A stretch of DNA of 64,000 nucleotides from Enterobacter sp. SA187 (GTDB lineage Bacteria; Pseudomonadota; Gammaproteobacteria; Enterobacterales; Enterobacteriaceae). The notes under the pieces are model-generated. The model saw nothing but the letters and a program-made list of their open reading frames with translations. It was not told where the DNA came from and did not search any database. Within the stretch, counting starts at the first letter, position 1. Each line of letters starts with the position of its first letter. Location of the stretch: contig NZ_CP019113.1 in the NCBI RefSeq assembly GCF_001888805.2, forward strand, positions 3,348,001 through 3,412,000, read 5' to 3'. The position numbers were made by a program, and so were the translations under genes. Positions 8,411 to 16,728 of this stretch are shown here, in pieces.

Positions 8411-10786
8411 ATGGCAACAAGCAACAGGCCGCGCGGGATGGTTCGTATCCTGCAGTGGTTACTTGCCGGGCTGATGATCCTTATCGGTCTGGCGATAGGT
8501 ATTCCCGGTATTAAGCTCGTCTCCCTTGGCGGCAGCGCTTACTTTCTGGTGATGGGCGTGGTGATGCTCATTGCCGCCGTGTTGATTATCCGCACGCGCA
8601 GCAGCGGGATCCTGCTGTATGCGCTGGCATTTATCGCCTCCATTATCTGGGCGATTAGCGATGCAGGCTGGGAATTCTGGCCGCTGTTTTCACGGCTCTT
8701 CACCTTCGGCGTGCTGGCGTTTCTGGCCGCTATTCTCTGGCCTTTCCTGCGCGCCACGCAGACGGCGCAGCCGATCAATAAAAAACCGGCCTTTGGCGTG
8801 GCGGCGGTGCTGGCGCTGGTGCTGCTGGTCAGCGCGGGCTGGATGTTTAAACCGCAAACGCTGGTCAGTGCAAATGAAGATGTCCCGGTGCAGCCTGTTG
8901 CCCCCGGTCAGCAGCAGAAAGACTGGAAGCACTGGGGTAACACCACCCACGGCGACCGCTTCGCCGCGCTGGATCAAATCAACAAGCATAATGTTAACGA
9001 CCTGAAAGTGGCCTGGGTTGCCCATACCGGCGATATTCCGCAGAGCAACGGCTCCGGCGCGGAAGATCAAAACACGCCGCTACAGATTGGCGACACGCTG
9101 TTCGTCTGTACGCCTTACAGTAAAGTGCTGGCGCTGGACGTGGACACCGGTAAAGAAAAATGGCGTTACGACAGTAAAGCCACCGCGCCTAACTGGCAGC
9201 GCTGCCGTGGTTTAGGCTATTACGAAGAGACGCAGGCGCAGAGCGCACCGGCGCAAAGCCCGCAGGTCGCGGCCTGCCCGCGTCGTCTGTTCCTGCCGAC
9301 CACCGATGCGCGTCTGGTGGCGATCAACGCCGATAACGGCCAACTTTGTGATGATTTTGGCGATCATGGCGTGGTGGATCTGAGCATCGGCATGGGCGAG
9401 ATCAAACCAGGCTATTACCAGCAAACCTCCACGCCACTGGTGGCAGGGGATGTGGTGGTCGTCGGTGGGCGCGTGGCGGATAACTTCTCCACCGGTGAAC
9501 CGCCGGGCGTAGTGCGCGCGTATGATGTGCACAGCGGGAAACTGGCCTGGGCCTGGGATCCGGGCAATCCGGCGCTGACCGGCCTGCCGCCGGAAGGCCA
9601 GACCTATACGCGCGGTACGCCGAACGTCTGGTCGGCGATGTCCTATGACGCGAAACTGAACCTGATCTATCTGCCGACCGGCAACGCCACCCCGGACTTC
9701 TGGGCGGGTCAGCGTACGGAACTGGACGATAAGTACAGCTCGTCAATCGTGGCGGTAGACGCCGCCACCGGTCAGGTGCGCTGGCATTATCAGACCACCC
9801 ACCACGATCTGTGGGACTTTGACCTGCCGTCACAGCCGCTGCTGTACGATCTGCCGGACGGTAAAGGCGGCTCCACCCCGGTGCTGGTGCAGACCAGCAA
9901 ACAGGGCATGATCTTTATGCTCAACCGTGAAACCGGCGAGCCGGTGGCGAAAGTGGAAGAGCGTCCGGTGCCTGCGGGGAACGTTGAGGGTGAACGTTAC
10001 TCCCCGACGCAGCCCTATTCCGTTGGCATGCCGATGATCGGCAATCAGACGTTGACCGAATCCGATATGTGGGGCGCCACGCCTGTCGATCTGCTGCTGT
10101 GCCGTATCGAATTTAAGGCGATGCGTCATCAGGGCGTCTTTACCCCGCCGGGTCTGGATCGCTCGCTGCAATTCCCCGGCTCGCTGGGCGGCATGAACTG
10201 GGGCAGCGTGTCCGTCGATCCCAACAATAGCCTGATGTTTGTCAACGACATGCGTCTGGGACTGGCGAACTACATGGTGCCGCGCGCTAATGTGGCGAAA
10301 AACGCCAGCGGGATTGAAATGGGGATTGTGCCGATGGACGGTACGCCGTTCGGCGCGATGCGCGAACGTTTCCTGTCGCCGCTGGGCATTCCGTGTCAGA
10401 AACCGCCGTTCGGTACTATGTCAGCGGTGGATCTGAAGTCCGGCAAGCTGGTGTGGCAGGTTCCGGTGGGTACCGTGCAGGATACCGGTCCGCTGGGTAT
10501 TCGTATGCACCTGCCGATCCCGATTGGTATGCCGACGCTGGGCGCTTCGCTGGCCACGCAATCTGGCCTGCTGTTCTTCGCGGGGACGCAGGATTTTTAT
10601 CTGCGCGCCTTTGATACGGCGACCGGGAAAGAAATCTGGAAGGATCGTCTGCCGGTTGGCAGCCAGTCCGGCCCGATGACTTATGTGTCACCGAAAACCG
10701 GTAAGCAGTACATCGTGATTAATGCGGGCGGCGCTCGTCAGTCGCCGGATCGCGGTGATTATATTATTGCCTACGCATTGCCGTAA
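8411..10786 (+). CDS. Membrane-bound PQQ-dependent dehydrogenase, glucose/quinate/shikimate family
   Basis: 791 residues from the ATG directly behind AGGAG at 8401. The frame extends upstream, but without family similarity. The first ~140 residues hold about five membrane helices. The periplasmic part is an eight-bladed PQQ propeller with repeated DTGKEKWRYD, ATGQVRWHYQTTHHDLWDFDLPSQP and GKLVWQVP-type blades. Length and order match E. coli Gcd (796 aa), but identity to it is only moderate. A quinate/shikimate dehydrogenase (QuiA type) is therefore as likely as a second glucose dehydrogenase. The enzyme oxidises a sugar or cyclitol in the periplasm and reduces ubiquinone. It needs PQQ, and no pqq genes are in the window. 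Confidence 0.88.
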   Translation: MATSNRPRGMVRILQWLLAGLMILIGLAIGIPGIKLVSLGGSAYFLVMGVVMLIAAVLIIRTRSSGILLYALAFIASIIWAISDAGWEFWPLFSRLFTFGVLAFLAAILWPFLRATQTAQPINKKPAFGVAAVLALVLLVSAGWMFKPQTLVSANEDVPVQPVAPGQQQKDWKHWGNTTHGDRFAALDQINKHNVNDLKVAWVAHTGDIPQSNGSGAEDQNTPLQIGDTLFVCTPYSKVLALDVDTGKEKWRYDSKATAPNWQRCRGLGYYEETQAQSAPAQSPQVAACPRRLFLPTTDARLVAINADNGQLCDDFGDHGVVDLSIGMGEIKPGYYQQTSTPLVAGDVVVVGGRVADNFSTGEPPGVVRAYDVHSGKLAWAWDPGNPALTGLPPEGQTYTRGTPNVWSAMSYDAKLNLIYLPTGNATPDFWAGQRTELDDKYSSSIVAVDAATGQVRWHYQTTHHDLWDFDLPSQPLLYDLPDGKGGSTPVLVQTSKQGMIFMLNRETGEPVAKVEERPVPAGNVEGERYSPTQPYSVGMPMIGNQTLTESDMWGATPVDLLLCRIEFKAMRHQGVFTPPGLDRSLQFPGSLGGMNWGSVSVDPNNSLMFVNDMRLGLANYMVPRANVAKNASGIEMGIVPMDGTPFGAMRERFLSPLGIPCQKPPFGTMSAVDLKSGKLVWQVPVGTVQDTGPLGIRMHLPIPIGMPTLGASLATQSGLLFFAGTQDFYLRAFDTATGKEIWKDRLPVGSQSGPMTYVSPKTGKQYIVINAGGARQSPDRGDYIIAYALP

Positions 10787-10793
10787 ATCGTTG

Positions 10794-10839
10794 CCCCTCA
10801 TCCTAACCCTCCCCTCAGGGAGAGGGCCGGGGTGAGGGG
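10794..10839. terminator. Bidirectional stem-loop between PQQ dehydrogenase and trg
   Basis: Nested palindrome: outer arms CCCCTCA (10794-10800) and TGAGGGG (10833-10839) enclose CCCTCCCCT/AGGGAGAGGG. It lies between two convergent genes and fits a shared terminator. Similar C/G-rich palindromes recur in enterobacterial intergenic regions. Confidence 0.65.
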
Positions 10840-10851
10840 AAATTCAACCTG

Positions 10852-12540
10852 TCAGAAGGTTTCCCAGTTATCGTTATTCGCCATCGCCGGGCGCGTTGTC
10901 GCCAGCGGGGCTTTGGGAGCCGCTTTCTCAGTACGAACCGGTGCGGCCTTTTGCAGACGGAATGCGCCTACCGCCTGAGTCAGACGCGCGGCCTGCTCTT
11001 CCAGCGAGGCAGCAGCGGCCGAGGCTTCTTCCACCAGCGAGGCGTTCTGCTGGGTGACGTTATCCATTTCAGTGATCGCCTGGCTTACCTGCTCGATCCC
11101 TTTGCTCTGCTCATCCGAAGCGGCAGCAATTTCCAGCATAATATCGGTCACACGTTTAACCGCGTCCACAATATCGCCCATGGTGTCACCGGCGGCGACC
11201 ACTTCGTTTGAACCACGTTCAATCAGGGATACGGATTCACTGATCAACCCCTCGATCTCTTTAGCGGCGTTCGCACTGCGGCTTGCCAGGGTGCGCACTT
11301 CGCTTGCCACTACCGCAAAACCACGCCCCTGCTCACCCGCACGGGCAGCTTCAACGGCGGCGTTAAGCGCCAGAATATTGGTCTGGAAGGCGATACTGTT
11401 GATCACCGCGGTAATTTCAGAAATTTTCTTCGAGCTGCTGGAGATATTGCCCATGGTTTTCACCACGCCGGAGACAATCTGCCCGCCCTTGCTGGCTTTA
11501 CCGGAAGCGTCACCGGCCAGTTTACTGGCGTGATGCGCGTTGTCGGCATTCTGTTTCACGGTGGCGGTGAGCTGCTCCATGCTGGCAGCCGTCTGCTCGA
11601 TGGCCGCAGCCTGCTGTTCCGTGCGCGAGGAGAGATCGGTGTTGCCCATGGAGATCTCGCTGGTGCCGCGATAAATCTCTTCTGCCCCCTCCCGCACGGT
11701 GCCCACGGTCTGCACCAGCGAGTGCTGCATTTTTTGCAGATCGCGGGTCAGCAAGCCAATCTCGCTGCGACCGGTTGGTTCGTCGGCCAGCGTCAGATCG
11801 CCTGCGGCAATGTGCTCAATGCGATTTGCGGCGCGTTGCAGCGGCTGGATCACCGTACGGCGCAGCACCACAAAGGTAATGAGTGTCAGGATCAGCGCGA
11901 TGACAAAGGCCGCGCCCATAAACATCAGGCCGAGCTGCGTACGCTGGTGCGCCAGATCGCTCAGCGCCGCGGCGCGTTCGGTACGGATCTTGATCGCCTT
12001 CATGAGCACGTCGTTATAATCGCTGTCCAGCTGACGGGCGTGTTCGTTTTCGTGGTTGATAATGGCTTCAAACATGCCGTTTTTGGCATATTTCAGCATC
12101 GGTTGCAGGCCATTGATATAGGCGTTGTAGCGGGTGGTGAGTTCGCCGTCCAGCGCTTCGTCGGCGGAGGTTTTTACGCCGCGATTCTGATAGACGGCAA
12201 AGCCTTCCTGCGACTGCTTAATGCGCTTTTCCGCTTCCTGGATGTTGGCTTTCATATCATCCATTTCCGCAATGCGGCTGGCCGCGCCGGCATGGATCAT
12301 ATTGATACGCGCTGTGCGTAAGTGGTTGGAGCTGTTCGATAATCCCATGCGTATCTGAATTTCTTCAGTGACGTCGCGCTGATCGCCATCAGCCTGAATC
12401 AGAAAATATCCCGCCAGCCCTGCACTCAATGCAAACAGCACCAGGATGCCGCTGAGAATTGAAGAAAACAGAGGAACTAACCGTATGTGATGTAAAAAAC
12501 CTACGGTTTGCGGTTTGTGCATCGCTGCTGTGTTGTCCAT
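10852..12540 (-). CDS. trg: Methyl-accepting chemotaxis protein Trg (ribose/galactose receptor)
   Basis: 562 residues from the ATG at 12538-12540 (AAGAGAG site). The N-terminus GFLHHIRLVPLF and the periplasmic domain match E. coli Trg. Layout: cytoplasmic tail, TM1 (about 22-45), four-helix periplasmic domain, TM2 (about 200-225), HAMP, then the methylation helices and the conserved hairpin tip with INSIAFQTNILALNAAVEAARAGEQG. Trg senses ribose- and galactose-binding proteins. Its gene order (ydcI-trg-hok) is that of E. coli. Unlike E. coli Trg as I remember it, the protein ends in NWETF, the CheR/CheB docking pentapeptide. A sigma-28 promoter precedes it. Confidence 0.93.
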   Translation of the reverse strand: MDNTAAMHKPQTVGFLHHIRLVPLFSSILSGILVLFALSAGLAGYFLIQADGDQRDVTEEIQIRMGLSNSSNHLRTARINMIHAGAASRIAEMDDMKANIQEAEKRIKQSQEGFAVYQNRGVKTSADEALDGELTTRYNAYINGLQPMLKYAKNGMFEAIINHENEHARQLDSDYNDVLMKAIKIRTERAAALSDLAHQRTQLGLMFMGAAFVIALILTLITFVVLRRTVIQPLQRAANRIEHIAAGDLTLADEPTGRSEIGLLTRDLQKMQHSLVQTVGTVREGAEEIYRGTSEISMGNTDLSSRTEQQAAAIEQTAASMEQLTATVKQNADNAHHASKLAGDASGKASKGGQIVSGVVKTMGNISSSSKKISEITAVINSIAFQTNILALNAAVEAARAGEQGRGFAVVASEVRTLASRSANAAKEIEGLISESVSLIERGSNEVVAAGDTMGDIVDAVKRVTDIMLEIAAASDEQSKGIEQVSQAITEMDNVTQQNASLVEEASAAAASLEEQAARLTQAVGAFRLQKAAPVRTEKAAPKAPLATTRPAMANNDNWETF

Positions 12541-12589
12541 GCTATCGACTCTCTTATAGGAAGGTGCGTCATACACGCCTGTAAAATAG

Positions 12590-12616
12590 TCATCGGCAAT
12601 CCGGGAATTTCCCTTA
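12590..12616 (-). promoter_or_regulatory. Sigma-28 (FliA) promoter of trg
   Basis: On the minus strand: TAAGGGAA, 11 bp, GCCGATGA, against the FliA consensus TAAAGTTT-N11-GCCGATAA. The spacing is exact and the -10 differs at one base. It lies about 50-75 bp upstream of the trg start and ties the gene to the flagellar regulon. Confidence 0.75.
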
Positions 12617-12685
12617 TGCCTAAAAGCGCTAGCTGGCTCACAGATTCAAACAATACCCCCTAAAGAAATCCTGAAGGGGTAAATT

Positions 12686-12705
12686 GCCGGCGGCAGACCG
12701 CCGGC
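12686..12705 (-). terminator. Stem-loop after frmA
   Basis: GCCGGCGG-CAGA-CCGCCGGC, a perfect 8-bp stem 8 bp beyond the frmA stop. The T-run behind it on the minus strand is weak, so it may act as a 3'-end stabiliser rather than a strong terminator. Confidence 0.55.
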
Positions 12706-12712
12706 TGTGGCA

Positions 12713-13831
12713 TTAGTTATCGCCGAAATGGATAACGGTACGGATAGATTTACCTTCGTGCATCAGGTCAAAGGCTTCATTGATCTGATCCAGAGGTAAA
12801 CGGTGGGTGATGAAAGGATCGAGCTGGATTTTGCCGCTCATCGCGTCTTCCACCATGCCCGGCAACTGGGTACGGCCTTTGACGCCGCCAAAGGCGGAGC
12901 CGCGCCATACGCGCCCGGTGACCAGCTGGAACGGACGGGTTTTGATTTCCTGGCCCGCACCGGCCACGCCGATGATCACGCTCTCGCCCCAGCCCTTATG
13001 GCAGCACTCCAGCGCAGCACGCATTACGTCGACGTTACCGATACATTCGAAGCTGAAATCGACGCCGCCGTCGGTCATTTCAACAATGACTTCCTGAACC
13101 GGCTTATCGTAATCTTTCGGGTTAACGAAATCGGTCGCGCCCATTTCACGCGCCAGCTTGAATTTCTCCGGATTAGTATCCACCGCCAGAATGCGCCCGG
13201 CTTTCGCCTGGACCGCGCCCTGGATCACCGCCAGACCAATACCGCCCAGACCGAACACCGCAACGGTATCGCCCTCTTTTACTTTAGCGGTGTTATGTAC
13301 CGCGCCGATACCGGTGGTCACGCCGCAGCCAAGCAGACAAACTTTATCCAGCGGGGCTTCCGGGTTCACTTTCGCCAGGGAAATTTCCGCCACTACGGTG
13401 TATTCGCTGAACGTACTGGTGCCCATGTAGTGATAGATCGGCTCGCCGTTGTAAGAGAAACGGGTGGTGCCGTCCGGCATCAGGCCTTTGCCCTGAGTGG
13501 CGCGTACTGCCTGACAGAGGTTGGTTTTGCCGGATTTACAGAACTTACATTCACGACATTCAGCGGTGTAAAGCGGGATCACATGATCGCCCGGTTGCAG
13601 GCTGGTGACGCCTTCACCCACTTCCACCACTACGCCGCCGCCTTCATGACCGAGCACCGCCGGGAATACGCCTTCCGGATCGTCCCCCGACAGGGTAAAC
13701 GCATCCGTGTGACACACGCCGGTATGAGTGATTTTAACCAGCACTTCGCCCTTTTTCGGCGGCGCAACGTCAATCTCAACAATTTTCAGGGGCTGGCCTG
13801 GCCCGAATGCTACTGCAGCACGTGATTTCAT
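12713..13831 (-). CDS. frmA: S-(hydroxymethyl)glutathione dehydrogenase (class III alcohol dehydrogenase)
   Basis: 372 residues, full family length. Catalytic-zinc ligands lie in GVCHTD and GHEGGG, the four structural-zinc cysteines in CRECKFCKSGKTNLC, and the NAD-binding GLGGIG motif follows. It oxidises S-hydroxymethylglutathione, the adduct of formaldehyde and glutathione, to S-formylglutathione. frmR lies 36 bp upstream in the same direction, so the two form an operon. The usual third gene, frmB (S-formylglutathione hydrolase), is not downstream; trg is. Confidence 0.96.
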   Translation of the reverse strand: MKSRAAVAFGPGQPLKIVEIDVAPPKKGEVLVKITHTGVCHTDAFTLSGDDPEGVFPAVLGHEGGGVVVEVGEGVTSLQPGDHVIPLYTAECRECKFCKSGKTNLCQAVRATQGKGLMPDGTTRFSYNGEPIYHYMGTSTFSEYTVVAEISLAKVNPEAPLDKVCLLGCGVTTGIGAVHNTAKVKEGDTVAVFGLGGIGLAVIQGAVQAKAGRILAVDTNPEKFKLAREMGATDFVNPKDYDKPVQEVIVEMTDGGVDFSFECIGNVDVMRAALECCHKGWGESVIIGVAGAGQEIKTRPFQLVTGRVWRGSAFGGVKGRTQLPGMVEDAMSGKIQLDPFITHRLPLDQINEAFDLMHEGKSIRTVIHFGDN

Positions 13832-13867
13832 AGTGTCTCTCCCCTTCTGTTCTTTGAACGGTAATGA

Positions 13868-14143
13868 TTATTTTAGATAAGAGCGCAAAAGATGACCGAC
13901 TTCGGCCATCCGGGCTGCACGTTGATCCGGTGAAGTGTCACCGCTGACCAGCTCATCTTTGAGGTGAATTTCGACCATCTCGCCCATCAGGCCATTAGCC
14001 GCACCGCGAACGGCGGCGATTTGCTGCAAAATGGCAATACATGGTTCGCCTGCGTCCAGCGCACGCTCCAGCGCCTCAACCTGCCCGCGAATGCGACGCA
14101 CGCGGGTTAATACGCGTTTTTTGTCTTCGGGTGAATGCGGCAT
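13868..14143 (-). CDS. frmR: Formaldehyde-sensing repressor FrmR
   Basis: 91 residues of the CsoR/RcnR family. The sensing Cys is in GEPCIAIL (Cys35), in the expected position after the all-alpha RVRRIRGQVEALE segment, and Pro2 follows Met1 as in E. coli FrmR, where formaldehyde bridges Pro2 and Cys35. It represses its own operon and releases DNA when modified by formaldehyde. AAGGAG precedes the ATG. A candidate operator sits directly upstream. Confidence 0.95.
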   Translation of the reverse strand: MPHSPEDKKRVLTRVRRIRGQVEALERALDAGEPCIAILQQIAAVRGAANGLMGEMVEIHLKDELVSGDTSPDQRAARMAEVGHLLRSYLK

Positions 14144-14156
14144 ACATTCTCCTTCT

Positions 14157-14177
14157 TATACTGTAGGGGGTATAGTA
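14157..14177. promoter_or_regulatory. FrmR operator
   Basis: TATACT-gtaggggg-TATAGTA: A/T arms flanking a G5 tract, the layout of CsoR/RcnR-family operators. It lies 14 bp upstream of the frmR ATG and so would overlap the promoter. Assignment is from position and pattern. Confidence 0.65.
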
Positions 14178-14212
14178 AACAGTTAAGGGTGTTCATGTAA
14201 ACAAGAAATCTG

Positions 14213-14241
14213 AATGAAAAAACCCGCCGAAGCGGGTTTTA
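14213..14241 (-). terminator. Terminator of arsRBC; first copy of a 29-bp direct repeat
   Basis: AACCCGC-CGAA-GCGGGTT stem with a T6 run on the minus strand, 18 bp beyond the arsC stop. The same 29 bases recur at 16482-16510 on the other side of the ars operon. It could also stop rightward transcripts (T4 on the plus strand). Confidence 0.85.
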
Positions 14242-14258
14242 GTCAGTATCAATTTGCG

Positions 14259-14690
14259 CTATTGCGGTTTTACCCGATTGCCGGAGGCATCGATCACTGT
14301 TTCGCCGTCTTCTTTCGTGAAAGCGCCTTTCTGAGGCGCCGGAAGAATATCCAGCACCACCTCAGAGGGGCGGCACAGCCGGGTACCCAGGGGGGTTACG
14401 ACGATGGGACGGTTGATTAGCAGAGGATGCTGGAGCATAAATCCGATTAACTCCTCATCGCTAAAACTGGCATCCGCAAGACCAAGCTGCTCATAAGGCT
14501 CGACGTTCTTGCGTATCAGCTCCCGTACAGAAATTCCCATATCGTTAATGAGTTTTACCAGCTCATCGTGCGACGGGGGGGTATCAAGATAATAAATGAT
14601 GTCAGGCTCATGGCCGCTGTTACGGATCATCTCCAGCGTATTGCGCGACGTGCCGCAAGCTGGATTGTGATAGAGGGAAATGTTGCTCAT
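14259..14690 (-). CDS. arsC: Arsenate reductase ArsC (glutaredoxin-dependent)
   Basis: 143 residues matching plasmid and chromosomal ArsC of the glutaredoxin-coupled class. The catalytic Cys12 is in HNPACGTSRN, and the oxyanion-binding arginines are in ELIRKN and in INRPIVVTPLGTRLCRP. It reduces arsenate to arsenite with glutathione and glutaredoxin, after which ArsB exports the product. Last gene of arsR-arsB-arsC, 12 bp behind arsB and followed by a strong terminator. Confidence 0.96.
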   Translation of the reverse strand: MSNISLYHNPACGTSRNTLEMIRNSGHEPDIIYYLDTPPSHDELVKLINDMGISVRELIRKNVEPYEQLGLADASFSDEELIGFMLQHPLLINRPIVVTPLGTRLCRPSEVVLDILPAPQKGAFTKEDGETVIDASGNRVKPQ

Positions 14691-14702
14691 AGTGTTATCT
14701 CA

Positions 14703-15992
14703 TTACAATGTGAAAGAGAGACGCAACGCCAGCGCGGCCAGAGTGACAAACAGCACTGGCAGGGTCATGATGATACCGGTGCGGAAGTAGTAGCCCCAGG
14801 TGATGGTCATATTTTTCTGTGCCAGAACATGCAGCCACAGCAGCGTCGCCAGACTGCCGATCGGGGTGATTTTTGGCCCTAAATCGCAGCCAATCACATT
14901 GGCATAAATCATCGCCTCTTTAATCACACCGCTCGCCGCGCTGCCATCAATCGACAGCGCGCCGATCAGCACCGTTGGCATATTATTCATGATCGACGAC
15001 AGAAAAGCAGTCAGGAAACCCGTGCCAAATGTGGCTGCCCATAAGCCCCTCACTGCCAGTATATTCAGCACGCCCGACAAATATTCGGTGAGTCCCGCAT
15101 TTCGCAGACCATAAACCACCAGATACATGCCCAGAGAAAATATGACGATCTGCCAGGGCGCACCGCGCAGCACTTTTACGGTATCTATAGAATGTCCTCT
15201 TTTCGCCACGACAAAGAGGACTACCGCCCCCATCGCCGCAATCGCGCTGACCGGGATACCCAGTGGCTCCAGAACGAAGAAACCCACCAGAAGCAGCAGC
15301 AAAACAATCCAGCCCGCCCTGAAGGTCGCGGGATCTTTAATAGCGCTGTCGGGTGTTTTCAGCAGCGAAACGTCATAGGTTGCCGGAATATCCTTGCGGA
15401 AAAATAAGTGCAGCATCACCAGGGTGGCGGCAATGGCCGCCATATCCACAGGCACCATCACCGAGGCGTATTGCGTAAAGCCCAGCCTGAAGAAATCAGC
15501 CGAGACGATATTAACCAGATTCGAGACAATCAAAGGCAAGCTGGCCGTGTCGGCGATAAACCCCGCGGCCATGACAAAGGCCAGGGTGGTGCCTTTGCTG
15601 AATCCCAGCGCAAGCAGCATGGCTATCACTATTGGCGTGAGAATGAGCGCGGCACCGTCGTTAGCGAATAGTGCCGCCACCGACGCGCCCAGCAAGACGA
15701 TCCAGGTAAACAATAGCCGCCCCCGTCCGTTGCCCCAGCGGGACACATGCAGCGCTGCCCACTCAAAGAATCCGGATTCATCAAGCAACAGACTGATAAT
15801 AATGACGGCGATAAATGCCGCTGTCGCGTTCCAGACGATATCCCAGACGACGGGAATATCATCGAGCTGGATGACGCCGGTTGCCAGCGCCAGCACCGCG
15901 CCGATACTAGCGCTCCAGCCGATCCTGAGGCCTCTGGGTTGCCAGATGACCAGTATCAGCGTCAGTAAGAAAATACTTCCTGCCAGTAACAT
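14703..15992 (-). CDS. arsB: Arsenite efflux pump ArsB
   Basis: 429 residues, the family length, with about 12 hydrophobic helices, beginning MLLAGSIFLLTLILVIWQP and carrying the conserved NDGAALILTPIV and NNMPTVL segments. It expels arsenite (and antimonite) across the inner membrane using the proton gradient. GGAG precedes the ATG. No arsA or arsD is present, so the pump works without the ATPase subunit. By eye the ars genes look less GC-rich than the flanking hydrolase and transporter genes. Confidence 0.96.
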   Translation of the reverse strand: MLLAGSIFLLTLILVIWQPRGLRIGWSASIGAVLALATGVIQLDDIPVVWDIVWNATAAFIAVIIISLLLDESGFFEWAALHVSRWGNGRGRLLFTWIVLLGASVAALFANDGAALILTPIVIAMLLALGFSKGTTLAFVMAAGFIADTASLPLIVSNLVNIVSADFFRLGFTQYASVMVPVDMAAIAATLVMLHLFFRKDIPATYDVSLLKTPDSAIKDPATFRAGWIVLLLLLVGFFVLEPLGIPVSAIAAMGAVVLFVVAKRGHSIDTVKVLRGAPWQIVIFSLGMYLVVYGLRNAGLTEYLSGVLNILAVRGLWAATFGTGFLTAFLSSIMNNMPTVLIGALSIDGSAASGVIKEAMIYANVIGCDLGPKITPIGSLATLLWLHVLAQKNMTITWGYYFRTGIIMTLPVLFVTLAALALRLSFTL

Positions 15993-16036
15993 TTAAGACT
16001 CCATTACATATGCATAAGTGAATGTGTTTTACTGTT

Positions 16037-16357
16037 TCAGCAGGAGGTACAGGCGAATTTTTGTAGCCATTCACGCACATCCTCCCGCAGGCATTGCCAT
16101 GACGTGGTAATGGTCTCGGCGGCCCAGGCTGGCATGTGAGGTGATAAACGATAGTGGATCCACTTACCCTCCCTGCGGTCAATGACCAGCCCTGCCTCGC
16201 GTAATATCGCCATATGCCGTGAAATTTTGGGCTGTGACTCAGAGGTGGCGGCACAAATATCGCAGACGCACAGCTCCCCGGCCTCCCTGAGAAGCATGAT
16301 GATGGAGAGCCGTGTTTCATCTGAGAGGATCTTGAACAACTGAACGGGAACCAGCAT
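16037..16357 (-). CDS. arsR: Arsenic-responsive repressor ArsR
   Basis: 106 residues from the ATG at 16355-16357 (GGAG site). The frame opens 10 codons earlier, but those starts lack a ribosome site. It is an ArsR/SmtB winged-helix protein. The As(III)-sensing cysteines are in ELCVCDIC, the recognition helix in SESQPKISRHMAILREAGL, and the wing in REGKWIHYRLSP. It represses arsRBC until arsenite binds. First gene of the operon; the arsB start lies 44 bp downstream. Confidence 0.95.
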   Translation of the reverse strand: MLVPVQLFKILSDETRLSIIMLLREAGELCVCDICAATSESQPKISRHMAILREAGLVIDRREGKWIHYRLSPHMPAWAAETITTSWQCLREDVREWLQKFACTSC

Positions 16358-16385
16358 TACTTGCTCCGATGCCATTAGAATACAC

Positions 16386-16401
16386 ATATGTTAAATCATA
16401 T
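16386..16401. promoter_or_regulatory. Candidate ArsR operator
   Basis: ATATG-ttaaat-CATAT, an inverted repeat about 30 bp upstream of the arsR start. A related sequence, TTACATATGCATAA, occurs at 16006-16019 between arsR and arsB. Proposed from position and dyad symmetry only. Confidence 0.45.
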
Positions 16402-16481
16402 CTGTTAGATTTGAAATAAACACATCCCCGCGGACAAGAAAAGTTGACGGCGCTTCTGAGCAACCGCTACATCATCCTTAT

Positions 16482-16510
16482 AATGAAAAAACCCGCCGAA
16501 GCGGGTTTTA
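16482..16510 (-). terminator. Terminator behind hok; second copy of the 29-bp direct repeat
   Basis: Identical over 29 bases to 14213-14241, in the same orientation. Stem AACCCGC-CGAA-GCGGGTT with T6 on the minus strand, between the hok stop (16576) and the arsR promoter, so it would end the hok transcript. Confidence 0.85.
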
Positions 16511-16575
16511 AATGCGGATGCAATGAGCTGACTAAACGCCAGAGGTGTGGCGGGGATCGCTCCCCGCCGTGGCTC

Positions 16576-16728
16576 TTAACGTGTTTCAACTTCGTAGGCT
16601 AAATACGCGGTAAGCTCTGTGCTTCCTCTTTTGATATGCAGCTCGCATAGCGTGCCGCGCACCATCCAGACGAAAACCAGAATGGTGATACAAATCACCA
16701 TCAGACAATACACATAGCTCCTGCGCAT
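16576..16728 (-). CDS. hok: Hok/Gef-family type I toxin (position of hokB)
   Basis: 50 residues, MRRSYVYCLMVICITILVF... with one membrane helix (about residues 6-26), then the conserved LCELHIK and a C-terminal YLAYE. This is the classic Hok pattern, in sequence closest to HokA and R1 Hok. Overproduced Hok depolarises the inner membrane. The start has an unusually perfect AGGAGGT site, which in hok systems is buried in mRNA structure until processing. The location next to trg is that of hokB in E. coli. The upstream mRNA segment (GGTGCTTGAGGCTTTCTGC at about 16850-16870) is also typical of hok leaders. Confidence 0.9.
   Translation of the reverse strand: MRRSYVYCLMVICITILVFVWMVRGTLCELHIKRGSTELTAYLAYEVETR

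Noticed and set aside
11530..12321. 263-codon frame opposite trg
   Set aside because: Trg is intact on the other strand; the frame mirrors its Ala/Arg-rich codons.
12803..13825. 340-codon open frame antisense to frmA
   Set aside because: frmA on the other strand is a clear full-length enzyme; the antisense product is His/Arg/Phe-rich with no family pattern, a by-product of GC-rich codon use.
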